The translations under genes were made by a program, and so were the position numbers. From assembly GCF_036046055.1 (NCBI RefSeq), contig NZ_CP107939.1, positions 3,348,001-3,412,000 on the forward strand: 64,000 nt of DNA, in the 5' to 3' direction. The notes beneath the pieces were generated by a model that worked only from the letters and a program-made list of their open reading frames with translations, was not told the origin of the DNA and searched no databases. The DNA is from Nocardia sp. NBC_00403. Lineage in GTDB: Bacteria > Actinomycetota > Actinomycetes > Mycobacteriales > Mycobacteriaceae. Position 1 is the first letter of the stretch, and the number at the start of each line of letters is the position of its first letter. Shown piece by piece: positions 25,658 through 34,440 of this stretch.

Positions 25658-26281
25658 GTGACGGCTTCCTCGGCAGCCCTGGCTGCGCTCTCAGGTCTTG
25701 GTTTCGGGCTCTCGCTCATCGTGGCGATCGGCGCGCAGAACGCTTTCGTGCTGCGACAAGGGCTGCGTGGGCAACATGTGCTGGCTGTCGTCACGGTGTG
25801 TGCGGTGTCGGATGTGGTGCTGATCGCCGCGGGTATCGGCGGCTTCGGGATGGTCGTGACCTCCGTCCCCGCAGTTGTCGAGGTCGCACGCTACGGCGGG
25901 GCGGTCTTCCTGGCCGGATACGGTGTGCTCGCGGCGCGCCGGGCGCTGTCGAGCGGCGCGCTCGCCGCGGCAGCCACCGGCGCCTCGGTCGCCCTCGGCG
26001 CCACCATTGCTACCTGTCTGGCGCTGACCTGGCTCAATCCGCATGTCTACCTGGACACCGTGGTGCTGCTCGGTTCCTTCGCCAGCACCTACGCCACCCC
26101 GGACCGCTGGTTCCTCGGGGCCGGCGCGATGCTCGGCAGCATTATCTGGTTCACCGCACTCGGCTACGGGGCCCGGCTGCTCGGCCCGCTGTTCGCCCGT
26201 CCCGCCGCTTGGCGGGTACTGGATTCTGGTATCGCCGTGGTGATGTGCGGTCTTGCCCTGGGGTTGGTGCTTACCGGTTAA
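25658..26281 (+). CDS. lysE: LysE-type basic amino acid exporter
   Basis: A 207-residue inner-membrane exporter with about six hydrophobic segments and the family signature near the N-terminus (GFGLSLIVAIGAQNAFVLRQGL), plus TWLNPHVYLDTVVLLGS in the fourth segment. It exports lysine and arginine. The start is GTG 25658. Divergent from lysG, which should activate it. Confidence 0.93.
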   Translation: MTASSAALAALSGLGFGLSLIVAIGAQNAFVLRQGLRGQHVLAVVTVCAVSDVVLIAAGIGGFGMVVTSVPAVVEVARYGGAVFLAGYGVLAARRALSSGALAAAATGASVALGATIATCLALTWLNPHVYLDTVVLLGSFASTYATPDRWFLGAGAMLGSIIWFTALGYGARLLGPLFARPAAWRVLDSGIAVVMCGLALGLVLTG

Positions 26282-26397
26282 TCAACGCTCGGTCCATGGC
26301 TCGCCGAGCGAAGAAGCCGTCCGGCTGCTCGCCTGGCGGGTACCGGGTTCTGTTATCGCATTTGGTGACATGCGGTCCGGCCTTGGGGTTTGGTGCG

Positions 26398-26519
26398 CAC
26401 CGGTTGAGCATTTCGCCAACCGTGCGGAGCTGGTGCTCGCCATTGCCGACGAGGTCCGCGACCAGCTGCTCGCGGCGATGGTGCAGGCGCGTGGCTGTTC
26501 GCCGGATGCACCGGAGTAA
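26398..26519 (+). pseudogene. TetR-type HTH fragment
   Basis: The forward frame reads APVEHFANRAELVLAIADEV, then RDQLLAAMVQARG, and stops. This is the end of a TetR N-terminal domain (the HYFxNKAELxxA pattern) without its beginning or the ligand-binding domain. No start codon with a ribosome-binding site precedes it. A relic in the gap between lysE and the acyl-CoA ligase. Confidence 0.55.
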
Positions 26520-26537
26520 CTGCCGCGCTCGGCGGGT

Positions 26538-28088
26538 TCAGGCCGGATACAGCTCCTGTAGCTGCCGCTTGTAGATCTTGCCGGAGTCGTCGCGCGGCAG
26601 TGCGGTGACGATGCGCAGTGTGGCGGGGATTTTGTAGTCGGCGATCCGTCCAGTCAACCCGGCACGCACCCGCTCTTCGGTGACGGTCGCGCCGGGCCGG
26701 GCGACGATATGGGCGGCGACGGACTCGCCGAGGTCACCGGTGTGCGGAATGCCGAAGACCGCAACATCTTCGACATCGATGTCGGCCATGATGGCGGCCT
26801 CGATTTCGGCAGGGTAGATGTTGACACCGCCGGAGATGATGATTTCGCTGGAACGCCCGGTCAGGTAGAGATAGCCCGCGTCGTCGAGGTAGCCGGTGTC
26901 ACCGACGGTGAGGTAGCCGGGCACCGCACTCGCCGGGGCATCGGTTCGGTTGAGATAGGTGAAGTCGGGCCAGTAGTCCGCACCGTGGACGAACACCTGC
27001 CCGATTTCGCCTGCGGGCAGCGCAGTTCCGTCGTCGGTGGCGACCACGACACCGGACCCGTCGACACCGCGGCCGACGCTGCCGGGATGCGCCAGCCATT
27101 CCGCGGCGCTGATCCAGGTGATGGTGCCCGCCTCGGTGCAGCCGTAGAACTCGATCAGAGCATCGCCGAACCAGTCGATCGCCGCCCTTTTCACCGCCGG
27201 TGGGCACGGTGCGGCGGAGTGGATGAGATGGGTGAGGCTGGAAATGTCGTAGCGGTCGCGAACCTCGGTGGGCAGCGAAAGCAGCCTGGACAGCATCGTC
27301 GGCACCACCTTGGCCTGCGTGATGCGGTGTTCGTCGACGAGTTGCAGGAACCGCTCGGCGTGCCAGCGAGGCATGATCGTGATGTCGGCGCCCATGCGCA
27401 GCCCGAGCACGGCGACCGCGTTGGGGCTGGTGTGATACATCGGTCCGGCCACCAGCATCCGGCCGCCGGGGGTGAGACCCATGCGCTGCGCGGTACCGCC
27501 CGCTATGGACAGCAGTTGATGTGGCGTCATGCGTTCGCGGAGTACACCTTTCGGTGTTCCGGTGGTACCGGAGGTGTAGATGAGTCCCATCGAATCCGCG
27601 ATGGCGCCGTCGAGATGGCCGAGCGGTTCCGGATGATCCAGGATCCAGTCTTCCAGGGTGGCGTGCCGGTGGGTGAGCTGCATTCGGTCGAGCCCGGCTT
27701 CGTCGAGGAGTTCGGCAGGCATGGCCACCTCGACGACCACCGGGTCGACGCCGGCCAGGGCAATGGCGTCTTCGACGATGCCGATGAACTCGGTATGCGC
27801 GATGATCAGACGGGCTCCGCTGTCGGCGAGTACATGCGCGACCTCGCGGGCCTGCCACCGAGTGTTGATGGGCACGGGATTCGCCCCGCACGTCGCGATG
27901 GCCAGCGAGACCTCGAGGAACTCGATGTCGTTGCGCAGCATGACCGCAACGCGGTCGCCGCGCGCGAGGTCGGCCGCGGCGAGAGCTGCCGCGAGCTGCC
28001 CGGCCCGCCGATGTGATTCCGCCTGCTTTCTGGTGCGGGCGCCACAGCTGATGGTGGGGATTGGTGAACCGGCCGGAGCATCGTTCAT
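26538..28088 (-). CDS. Acyl-CoA ligase (AMP-dependent synthetase)
   Basis: A 516-residue ANL-superfamily enzyme that activates a carboxylic acid through an acyl-AMP and transfers it to CoA. Motifs: the P-loop MGLIYTSGTTGTPKG near residue 170, EFYGCTEAG, VGDTGYLDDAGYLYLTGRSS and the C-terminal catalytic Lys in PRDDSGKIYKRQL. The GVNIYPAEIEAAI stretch and the length fit bile-acid/fatty-acid CoA ligases. I use ATG 28088; the frame is open to 28343 but the extra part has no family character. Substrate unknown. Monocistronic. Confidence 0.92.
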   Translation of the reverse strand: MNDAPAGSPIPTISCGARTRKQAESHRRAGQLAAALAAADLARGDRVAVMLRNDIEFLEVSLAIATCGANPVPINTRWQAREVAHVLADSGARLIIAHTEFIGIVEDAIALAGVDPVVVEVAMPAELLDEAGLDRMQLTHRHATLEDWILDHPEPLGHLDGAIADSMGLIYTSGTTGTPKGVLRERMTPHQLLSIAGGTAQRMGLTPGGRMLVAGPMYHTSPNAVAVLGLRMGADITIMPRWHAERFLQLVDEHRITQAKVVPTMLSRLLSLPTEVRDRYDISSLTHLIHSAAPCPPAVKRAAIDWFGDALIEFYGCTEAGTITWISAAEWLAHPGSVGRGVDGSGVVVATDDGTALPAGEIGQVFVHGADYWPDFTYLNRTDAPASAVPGYLTVGDTGYLDDAGYLYLTGRSSEIIISGGVNIYPAEIEAAIMADIDVEDVAVFGIPHTGDLGESVAAHIVARPGATVTEERVRAGLTGRIADYKIPATLRIVTALPRDDSGKIYKRQLQELYPA

Positions 28089-28324
28089 AAACCGCAGTCT
28101 GCCATGCGGATTCGGTGCGGCGAGCCGATCACGACCGGTGCCGCCGTGGGTGGATTCGGGCCGCGTGAGGCCGAAGAATTCGGTGATGACGGCAACGGCG
28201 TCGAGCCCGCGGGGAGCTGGGCCGAACCGCAGGCGCGTGCTGGTGGAGGCCCCGGGAATCTGGTGGCCGCCGCCGACCGCGGTGTAGAAATTGCGCAATC
28301 TCCGGTCGGCCGATCTACCAAAAT

Positions 28325-28386
28325 TTGTTGGTGGCACCCACAACTGTTATTGTTGGTTGCACCCACGTTGGGGCAACCAACAATAA
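28325..28386. promoter_or_regulatory. Operator-like repeats upstream of the LP-repeat lipoprotein
   Basis: A perfect 14-bp inverted repeat, TTATTGTTGGTTGC (28347-28360) with GCAACCAACAATAA (28373-28386), has a 12-nt loop and ends 18 bases before the ATG at 28405. A related direct copy, TTGTTGGTGGCACCCAC, lies at about 28325-28341. The AT-rich sequence differs from its surroundings. A repressor site overlapping the promoter or leader is the simplest reading. Confidence 0.6.
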
Positions 28387-28404
28387 TGTCGAAAGGGTCG
28401 TCCG

Positions 28405-28884
<480 letters not shown>

Positions 28885-30253
28885 CCCGCGCACGCATCTG
28901 CTGTCGGGAATGGCGTGGGAAGCCGCGCGCGAGCGCGGCGTGAACGCTCTCGGGCTGCCCGACACCCCGCGTGAGCTGCTGGCCGATCTCGGCGAGGACC
29001 TGGGCGCCGCCTACCGGGAGCTGACCGGCCGCCTGGGCAACGACACCCCGGCCTCGGTGGATGAGGACGGGAAAACTGCATGTGGCCGCGCTGGCGGCGT
29101 TGCCGGATCCGCCGAGCCTGATCGATCCGCGGCGCCGCGTCGCGGCGAAGATGCCGCGGGTGGATCTGCCGGAGATGGTGCTCGAGGTGATGAGCTGGGG
29201 CCCGGAGTTCGTCGAGTCGTTCACGCACGTCGCCGGGACTGGCGCGCGGGCGGCGAATCTGGGGGTGTCGGTCGCGGCGGTGCTGTGTTCGCAGGCGATG
29301 AATGTCGGTCTGGCGCCGGTGGTTTCCCCGGGCGCGGACGCGCTGACCCGCAACCGGCTGCGGCACGTCGATCAGCATTATCTGCGGGCGGAGACGATGG
29401 CGGCGGCGAACACGGTGCTGGTCAACGCGCAGGCGGCGGTGCCTTTGGCGCAGCTGTGGGGCGGCGGGGTCCTCGCCAGCGTGGACGGGATGCGGTCGTG
29501 GTGCCGGTCCGCACCATCCACGCCCGCCCGAATCCGAAATATTTTGGCCGCAAGAAGGGCGCGACCTGGTTGAACATGCTGAACGACCAAGCCGCCGGCT
29601 TGAACGCGGTCGTGGTGTCCGGCACCCCGAAGGGCTCGCTGAACTTCATGGACGTACTGCTGCGTCAGCCCGAGGGCAGCAAGGTGCCCGAGGACATCAT
29701 CACCGACTCCGGATCGTATTCCGACATCGTGTTCGGGCTGACGCACCTGCTGGGGTACAAGTACCGGCCACAGCTGGCGAACCTGCCCGATCAGCGGCTG
29801 TGGCGCATCGACCCGGCCGCAGACTACGGGCCGCTGGACCGGGCAGCGCGAGGGAAGATCGACGTAGGCAAGATCGCCTCCCACTGGGAAGACATGTGCC
29901 GGGTCGCAGTGTCGATGTTCCGTGGAGAGGTGTCCGGCCACGAAGTGACGCGGATGGTGTCCCGGGACGGGAACCCGACCAGTCTCGGACAGGCGATCAC
30001 CCACGAGAACCAGCTCTCGGCGCTGGGCCTCATTTTGAACTGCGTCGTGCTCTGGAATTCGGTGTACAGGGACCGGGCACTGACCGCGCTGCGGGAGCAG
30101 GACTACCCGGTGCGCGACGAGGACGCCGCCCGGCTCTCGACGTTCGGGCGCCGCCCCATCCGGCTCGAAGGCCACTACAGCTTCCAGCTGCCAGACCTCG
30201 GTGGCCGGCACCGGCCGCTACGCGACCCGGACGCCCCCGAGGACGACGACTGA

Positions 30254-30645
30254 GCCCGGATCCACTTGCGAGGTTTCTGGCCTGCGTGCAGGCTTTACCG
30301 GTCATCGAAGTATTGATATCAACTCATCCATCGCGCCGAAAAGTTTGCATTTCGATATCAGGAAACGACTCGAGAAACAACAGATTTCGTTTTCGGCGGT
30401 CATGCCCGAGATTTGTTGTCTCTTATATTTCAATCCGAAAGGCGTGCCATTCTCTCCATAATGCAAAAAAAGTATCGTGACCTCGATGAATGGCAGAGAA
30501 CAAAAGTCGGAGGAATTGTCAAGGTTCTCGAAGATATTGGTTGTCCGGCCACTCTCGGTGTACCGTCGATCCGGCGGCCCGATCCCTTATCCGAGCGGGT
30601 TTCGTGCTGCCTATTTCCGGCTACCGAATCAGAGGATGTAATCGA
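30254..30645. other. AT-richer intergenic stretch
   Basis: Between the Tn3 remnant and the SDR operon, base composition drops clearly (about 30300-30520). Short frames exist without family resemblance or ribosome-binding sites. It may be a foreign flank brought by the transposon, and its last part must contain the promoter of the operon at 30646. Confidence 0.5.
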
Positions 30646-31482
30646 ATGACAGTCGTGGTGACGGGTGCGACCGGAGCGGTCGGCCGACATGTCGTCCAGC
30701 AGTTGATCGACGCCGGCCGGGCGGTACGCGCGGTCACTCGAAACCCGATGGGGGCCGCGTCGGCCGCGCCGGCCGAGATCGTCGGCGCCGACCTGGACGA
30801 GCCCGACTCGTTGACCCGGGCGTTCACCGGCGCGGAGAGCCTGTTTCTGTTGTCCCGCCCGGCAACCGCCGTCGCGGTGGCCCGACTGGCGCAGCGCTGC
30901 GGGGTAAGCCGGATAGTCACCCTGACCTCCATCTTGGCCGACCGCGAGCTCGCAGGTGAGCACCACCATCTGCGGGTCGAGCACGCGGTGGAGTCGACGG
31001 GCCTGGAATGGACCCACGTCAGGCCGGGGATGTTTGCCTCGAACCTGCTCGGCTGGGGCGAGGCCATCCGCCGGACAGGCGTTGTCCGCGAGCCGTATGC
31101 GGACGCGTCACAGACCCCGATCCACGAAGCGGATGTCGCCGCGGTGGCGGCGGCCGCTCTCCTGCACGACGGGCACGCGGGCAAGATCTATCCACTCTCG
31201 GGTCCCCAGACCCTCACCAAACCCGAACAGTTGGCGGCGATCGGCGCCGCTCTCGGGCGGCAACTCGACTTCGAGGAGATCGAACCGGATGCCTGGCGCC
31301 AAGCGCAGGCTGATTCCGTACCGGGGTTCGTGCAGGACTTCCTGCTCGAGATCTGGACTCGCAGCACAGAAGCCCCGGAGCCGGTCCTGTCCACGGTCCA
31401 GGAGGTGACCGGTCGGCCGGCGCGAACACTCACCGAATGGGCCACCGATCACCGAGAGCACTTCGGCGGTGAATTCCGGTGA
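30646..31482 (+). CDS. NAD(P)-binding protein, NmrA/atypical SDR type
   Basis: A 278-residue atypical SDR. The nucleotide motif VVVTGATGAVGRHVV is at the very N-terminus, followed by VRAVTRNP and the acidic strand VGADLDEPDSL. There is no YxxxK motif, as in NmrA and related regulators or quinone reductases. An AGAGGA ribosome-binding site precedes ATG 30646. It is the first gene of a three-gene operon, with GTGA overlap to the hydrolase. Redox sensor or quinone reductase are the two usual roles. Confidence 0.85.
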   Translation: MTVVVTGATGAVGRHVVQQLIDAGRAVRAVTRNPMGAASAAPAEIVGADLDEPDSLTRAFTGAESLFLLSRPATAVAVARLAQRCGVSRIVTLTSILADRELAGEHHHLRVEHAVESTGLEWTHVRPGMFASNLLGWGEAIRRTGVVREPYADASQTPIHEADVAAVAAAALLHDGHAGKIYPLSGPQTLTKPEQLAAIGAALGRQLDFEEIEPDAWRQAQADSVPGFVQDFLLEIWTRSTEAPEPVLSTVQEVTGRPARTLTEWATDHREHFGGEFR

Positions 31483-32384
31483 CATCCCGAACGATCCACG
31501 TCGAGGACGTTGAACTGTGGACCGAAAGCCTCGGCGAGCCAACCGATCCGGCCCTACTGCTCCTGTCGGGGGACACGATGTCCTCGACGGGCTGGCCGCA
31601 GCCGCTCGTGCAGCGTTTCGTGGCCGCTGGACACCGGGTACTCCGCTTCGACTACCGAGACACCGGCAGATCGACGTGGCGGGAATTCTCCCAAAGCCCC
31701 TATACCTTCGACGACTTGGCCGCCGATGCTGTCGCGGTGCTCGACGGCTGGGAGGTCGGCGCCGCACACATCGTGGGTTTCGGAATGGGCGGCGGGATCG
31801 CGCAACTCCTGGCGCTGGACCACGCGTCGTGGGTGCGGACCCTCACTCTGAGCAACTGCTTCGCGCTCGGAGTCGACTTTTTCGGCAACTGGGAGCGCGC
31901 GTTGACCGGCGAGCCGACACCAGACGGGCTGCCCACACCCGATCGAGGGTTCGTCGAGCTGGCCTTCGGTCTGAGCACACCGGGTAACAACATTCGGCAG
32001 GTATTGGCCGGCGAGTTCTACGACGAGGCAGAGGTCCGGGCCGCGGAGCAGACCTCGCACAGACATGCGGGCCGGAGGGACACGCGACAGTCGCACCCGC
32101 ACAGCGAAGTTCGTGTCGGACTCGATGGCCGCGGTCCGGACCTGTCCGGAATCGCCGTCCCGACTCTGGTGATCCAGGGCATGCGCGACCCGATAAACCC
32201 GCCGCCACACGGTCGTCACCTCGCCGGCCGAATCCCCGGCGCGCGGCTTGTCGAGATCCGGGGAATGGGGCACTCGCTGCCCACCACCGTGCATCACGAA
32301 TTCGCCGCCGCGGTCCTAGAACACATCGAGATGGCCACACCGCAGCGAAACCACCCCCACCCGACAGAGAGGCAAACACAATGA
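31479..32384 (+). CDS. Alpha/beta hydrolase-fold protein lacking nucleophile serine
   Basis: A 301-residue alpha/beta hydrolase of the aclacinomycin methylesterase/RdmC-like type (VLRFDYRDTGRSTW, FDDLAADAVAVLDGWEV). The nucleophile elbow reads VGFGMGGG where G-x-S-x-G is expected, so Ser is replaced by Gly. The acid (IQGMRDPINPP) and His (EIRGMGHSLP) are kept. It may therefore be catalytically dead or act as a binding protein. Start GTG overlaps the preceding stop; end overlaps the PEBP gene. Around residue 190 the sequence RHAGRRDTRQSHPHSE looks abnormal and may mark a local double frameshift. Confidence 0.8.
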   Translation: MTSRTIHVEDVELWTESLGEPTDPALLLLSGDTMSSTGWPQPLVQRFVAAGHRVLRFDYRDTGRSTWREFSQSPYTFDDLAADAVAVLDGWEVGAAHIVGFGMGGGIAQLLALDHASWVRTLTLSNCFALGVDFFGNWERALTGEPTPDGLPTPDRGFVELAFGLSTPGNNIRQVLAGEFYDEAEVRAAEQTSHRHAGRRDTRQSHPHSEVRVGLDGRGPDLSGIAVPTLVIQGMRDPINPPPHGRHLAGRIPGARLVEIRGMGHSLPTTVHHEFAAAVLEHIEMATPQRNHPHPTERQTQ

Positions 32385-32944
32385 CAAACCTGCTGCACCG
32401 CTTCCGTGCCGGCACCGGAAAACTTGGCTGGAACCATCCCAGTGCCACGAACGTGCCCGAGACAATAACCGTGTCCAGCCCCGCATTCTCCGAAGGCGGA
32501 CCGATTCCGAGCCGCCACGCCGGGACGGGCGTGGGCGACAACATCTCACCACCCCTGAACTGGGACAACATTCCCCCCGGTGCACGGGAACTCGTACTTC
32601 TGGTCGAAGACCCCGACGCACCTCTGCCGCGGCCGTTCGTCCACTGCGTCGTCACCAACATCGCAACCGACACTTCCGGCATCGAAGCCGGTGCACTGTC
32701 GGTGCCCGCGGACGGTCCGCAGGCACCGTTCACCATCGGCAAGGCGTCGATGGGGAAAACCGGCTACCTCGGCCCCGCACCGATTCGCGGCCACGGTCCC
32801 CACCGCTACATCTTTCAACTCTTCGCCCTCGACAAGACGGTGGACCTGGCAAGGCACCGAGTGACGAAAAGGCGAGTTCTCAAAGCCATCAGCGGCCACG
32901 TCATCGCACGCGGACAGCTCACCGGCACCTACGAACAAGCCTGA
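32381..32944 (+). CDS. YbhB/YbcL-type PEBP-family protein
   Basis: A 187-residue phosphatidylethanolamine-binding-protein/Raf-kinase-inhibitor-like protein. The family motifs are SPAFSEGGPIPSRHAG, the anion-site LVLLVEDPDAPLP...FVHCVV, and GYLGPAPIRGHGPHRYIFQLFALD. The bacterial members are soluble proteins of unclear role. Coupled by ATGA to the hydrolase, so the three proteins are made together. Confidence 0.9.
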   Translation: MTNLLHRFRAGTGKLGWNHPSATNVPETITVSSPAFSEGGPIPSRHAGTGVGDNISPPLNWDNIPPGARELVLLVEDPDAPLPRPFVHCVVTNIATDTSGIEAGALSVPADGPQAPFTIGKASMGKTGYLGPAPIRGHGPHRYIFQLFALDKTVDLARHRVTKRRVLKAISGHVIARGQLTGTYEQA

Positions 32945-33260
32945 ACCACGTGCCGTGCCGGGCAACGGCAACCGCCGCGGCACGGCGCGTCTGTCCGGAA
33001 TGCGCCAGCGTGTGTGTGCGTCGCCGCTGCGAGTGCCTCATCGAATGTCGGCTCACGACAAGGTATGCGCCAGCGGCGTCAGGGTGCGTACAACTACCGA
33101 GTGTGGCCGACGAAGCGGCGACCGGCCACCCATCGGTCCTACTAGACTCGCACTCCGGCGGCACAGCCTGCCCGTTCGACATCGTTGATCCCGCCGGTAC
33201 GGCGGTGCGTAGCCAGGAGAGTTCGCGCGGCCCGACGGGGCACGGGAAGGGGTGGGCCGG
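32945..33260. other. Intergenic stretch, no gene recognised
   Basis: Contains only unsupported short frames. The final GGAAGGGG (33245-33252) is the ribosome-binding site of the gene at 33261. Confidence 0.45.
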
Positions 33261-34334
33261 ATGTGGTATCTGATCGACGTCGCCGAGCCGGATCGGGGAA
33301 TTCGGTACATGCCGGAGGAGGGCATGGCCCGCGAGCGGTCGCTGCTGCGGGCGATCCGGCCGAGTTCTCTCGCCGTCTTGGCGAACTCGGCTCTCGCGCA
33401 GGCGATCGAGTCCAATGAGCAGTGTGCACGTGAAGTTCGTATTCGCGGCGAGCTACATGGTGTGCTGGCGGTGCCGGTGGCAGGTCCGGACGGGAAGCCG
33501 ATGGCCGTGCAGCTGTGGGCGGGTGCACGGCCCGCTGATCGGGTAGATCCGCCGGGCATCGATGTGTTCGTGTGGGACGACAGGCAGTGGACCTTGATGA
33601 GTCACGGTTCCGGTGGCGCGGTGCTTCCCGCCGGTCACGAGTTGCTCCACGGCGCGTGGTTCCTGTCGCGGATCATCGAGTGTGAGGAACGAGACCGGCT
33701 GATCACCGCGGCCCTCGACCCGCGGCCGGGCGTCGAATGGCAGGGCCCGATGCGGATGCTGACCGTCGAAGAGGATCGGACCACCCGCGTGTTCGGCTTC
33801 TTCCGCTACCACGGACCGCATGCGTTGCGTGGTCTGTTGTTGCAGGGGGAGGCGGAACGGGCGGCGGGCATTGTGCTGCCGACCTACCACAATGACGCGG
33901 CCGCCGCCCTGCTCGGCGGCACCACCGCATTGATCGATATCGAGAGCATGCAGATCATCGAATGGCTGACGCCGCCGCTGGCCGCAATCGCCTGGCGGCA
34001 CCATCCCGCATCGAAGGGTATGGATCCGGCTGATCGCGATGAATTCAATTTGGCCACAACACATCTCATCCACCCTGACGATAGGGAATGCTATCTCGCC
34101 GTCATGGCCGAGCTGGCCGCGCACCGCATCGAATACGCGCGCGCAGTGGTGCGATTGCTGACCGTGGATCGCGACTGGCTGCGCGTCGAGCTCTATTGCA
34201 TTCGGCTGCCACGCGGCCTGCCGCGCTTTCTGGCCTGCCTGATCCGGCCGGTCGGCGCGGAGACGCCGACGGGTGTGGTGTCCGGGCAGTCGGTCGACGG
34301 CGCATGGGCGATTCCGGCATATCGGACCGAATGA
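33261..34334 (+). CDS. GAF/PAS-type sensor-like protein (DUF5593-like)
   Basis: A 357-residue soluble protein. Residues about 60-115 (LHGVLAVPVAGPDGKPMAVQ and the following strands) and 170-215 resemble the GAF-like, PAS-associated proteins common in Nocardia and Mycobacterium. The C-terminal part (residues 240-345) reads like a PAS domain (DEFNLATTHLIHPDDRECYL). No catalytic output domain. ATG 33261 has GGAAGGGG eight bases upstream; a GTG at 33252 is an alternative. A single-gene unit; the ligand is unknown. Confidence 0.65.
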   Translation: MWYLIDVAEPDRGIRYMPEEGMARERSLLRAIRPSSLAVLANSALAQAIESNEQCAREVRIRGELHGVLAVPVAGPDGKPMAVQLWAGARPADRVDPPGIDVFVWDDRQWTLMSHGSGGAVLPAGHELLHGAWFLSRIIECEERDRLITAALDPRPGVEWQGPMRMLTVEEDRTTRVFGFFRYHGPHALRGLLLQGEAERAAGIVLPTYHNDAAAALLGGTTALIDIESMQIIEWLTPPLAAIAWRHHPASKGMDPADRDEFNLATTHLIHPDDRECYLAVMAELAAHRIEYARAVVRLLTVDRDWLRVELYCIRLPRGLPRFLACLIRPVGAETPTGVVSGQSVDGAWAIPAYRTE

Positions 34335-34379
34335 GACGGGGGTCACTGAACGGTTGCCGACGGGCTCTGTTCGTTCTAT

Positions 34380-34399
34380 GTTAACGGCGTTACGCTAAC
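34380..34399. promoter_or_regulatory. Quasi-palindromic operator upstream of MMPL-tetR operon
   Basis: GTTAACG (34380-34386) and CGCTAAC (34393-34399) form a 20-bp imperfect palindrome with one mismatch, 41 bases before the MMPL start. A further half-site-like GTTAAAC follows at 34403-34409. It fits autoregulation by the TetR protein at the end of the operon. Confidence 0.5.
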
Positions 34400-34440
34400 C
34401 CTGTTAAACCCACGGGCAATCGAACAAAGGGGAGTTGCTC

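Noticed and set aside
26709..28016. 435-residue forward frame opposite the acyl-CoA ligase
   Set aside because: No motifs; the minus strand carries a complete ANL enzyme.
34380..34399. MMPL operator as a fourth KstR-like site
   Set aside because: The arms are GTTAACG/CGCTAAC, with different spacing and core from AACGCGTT; it fits the local TetR protein better.
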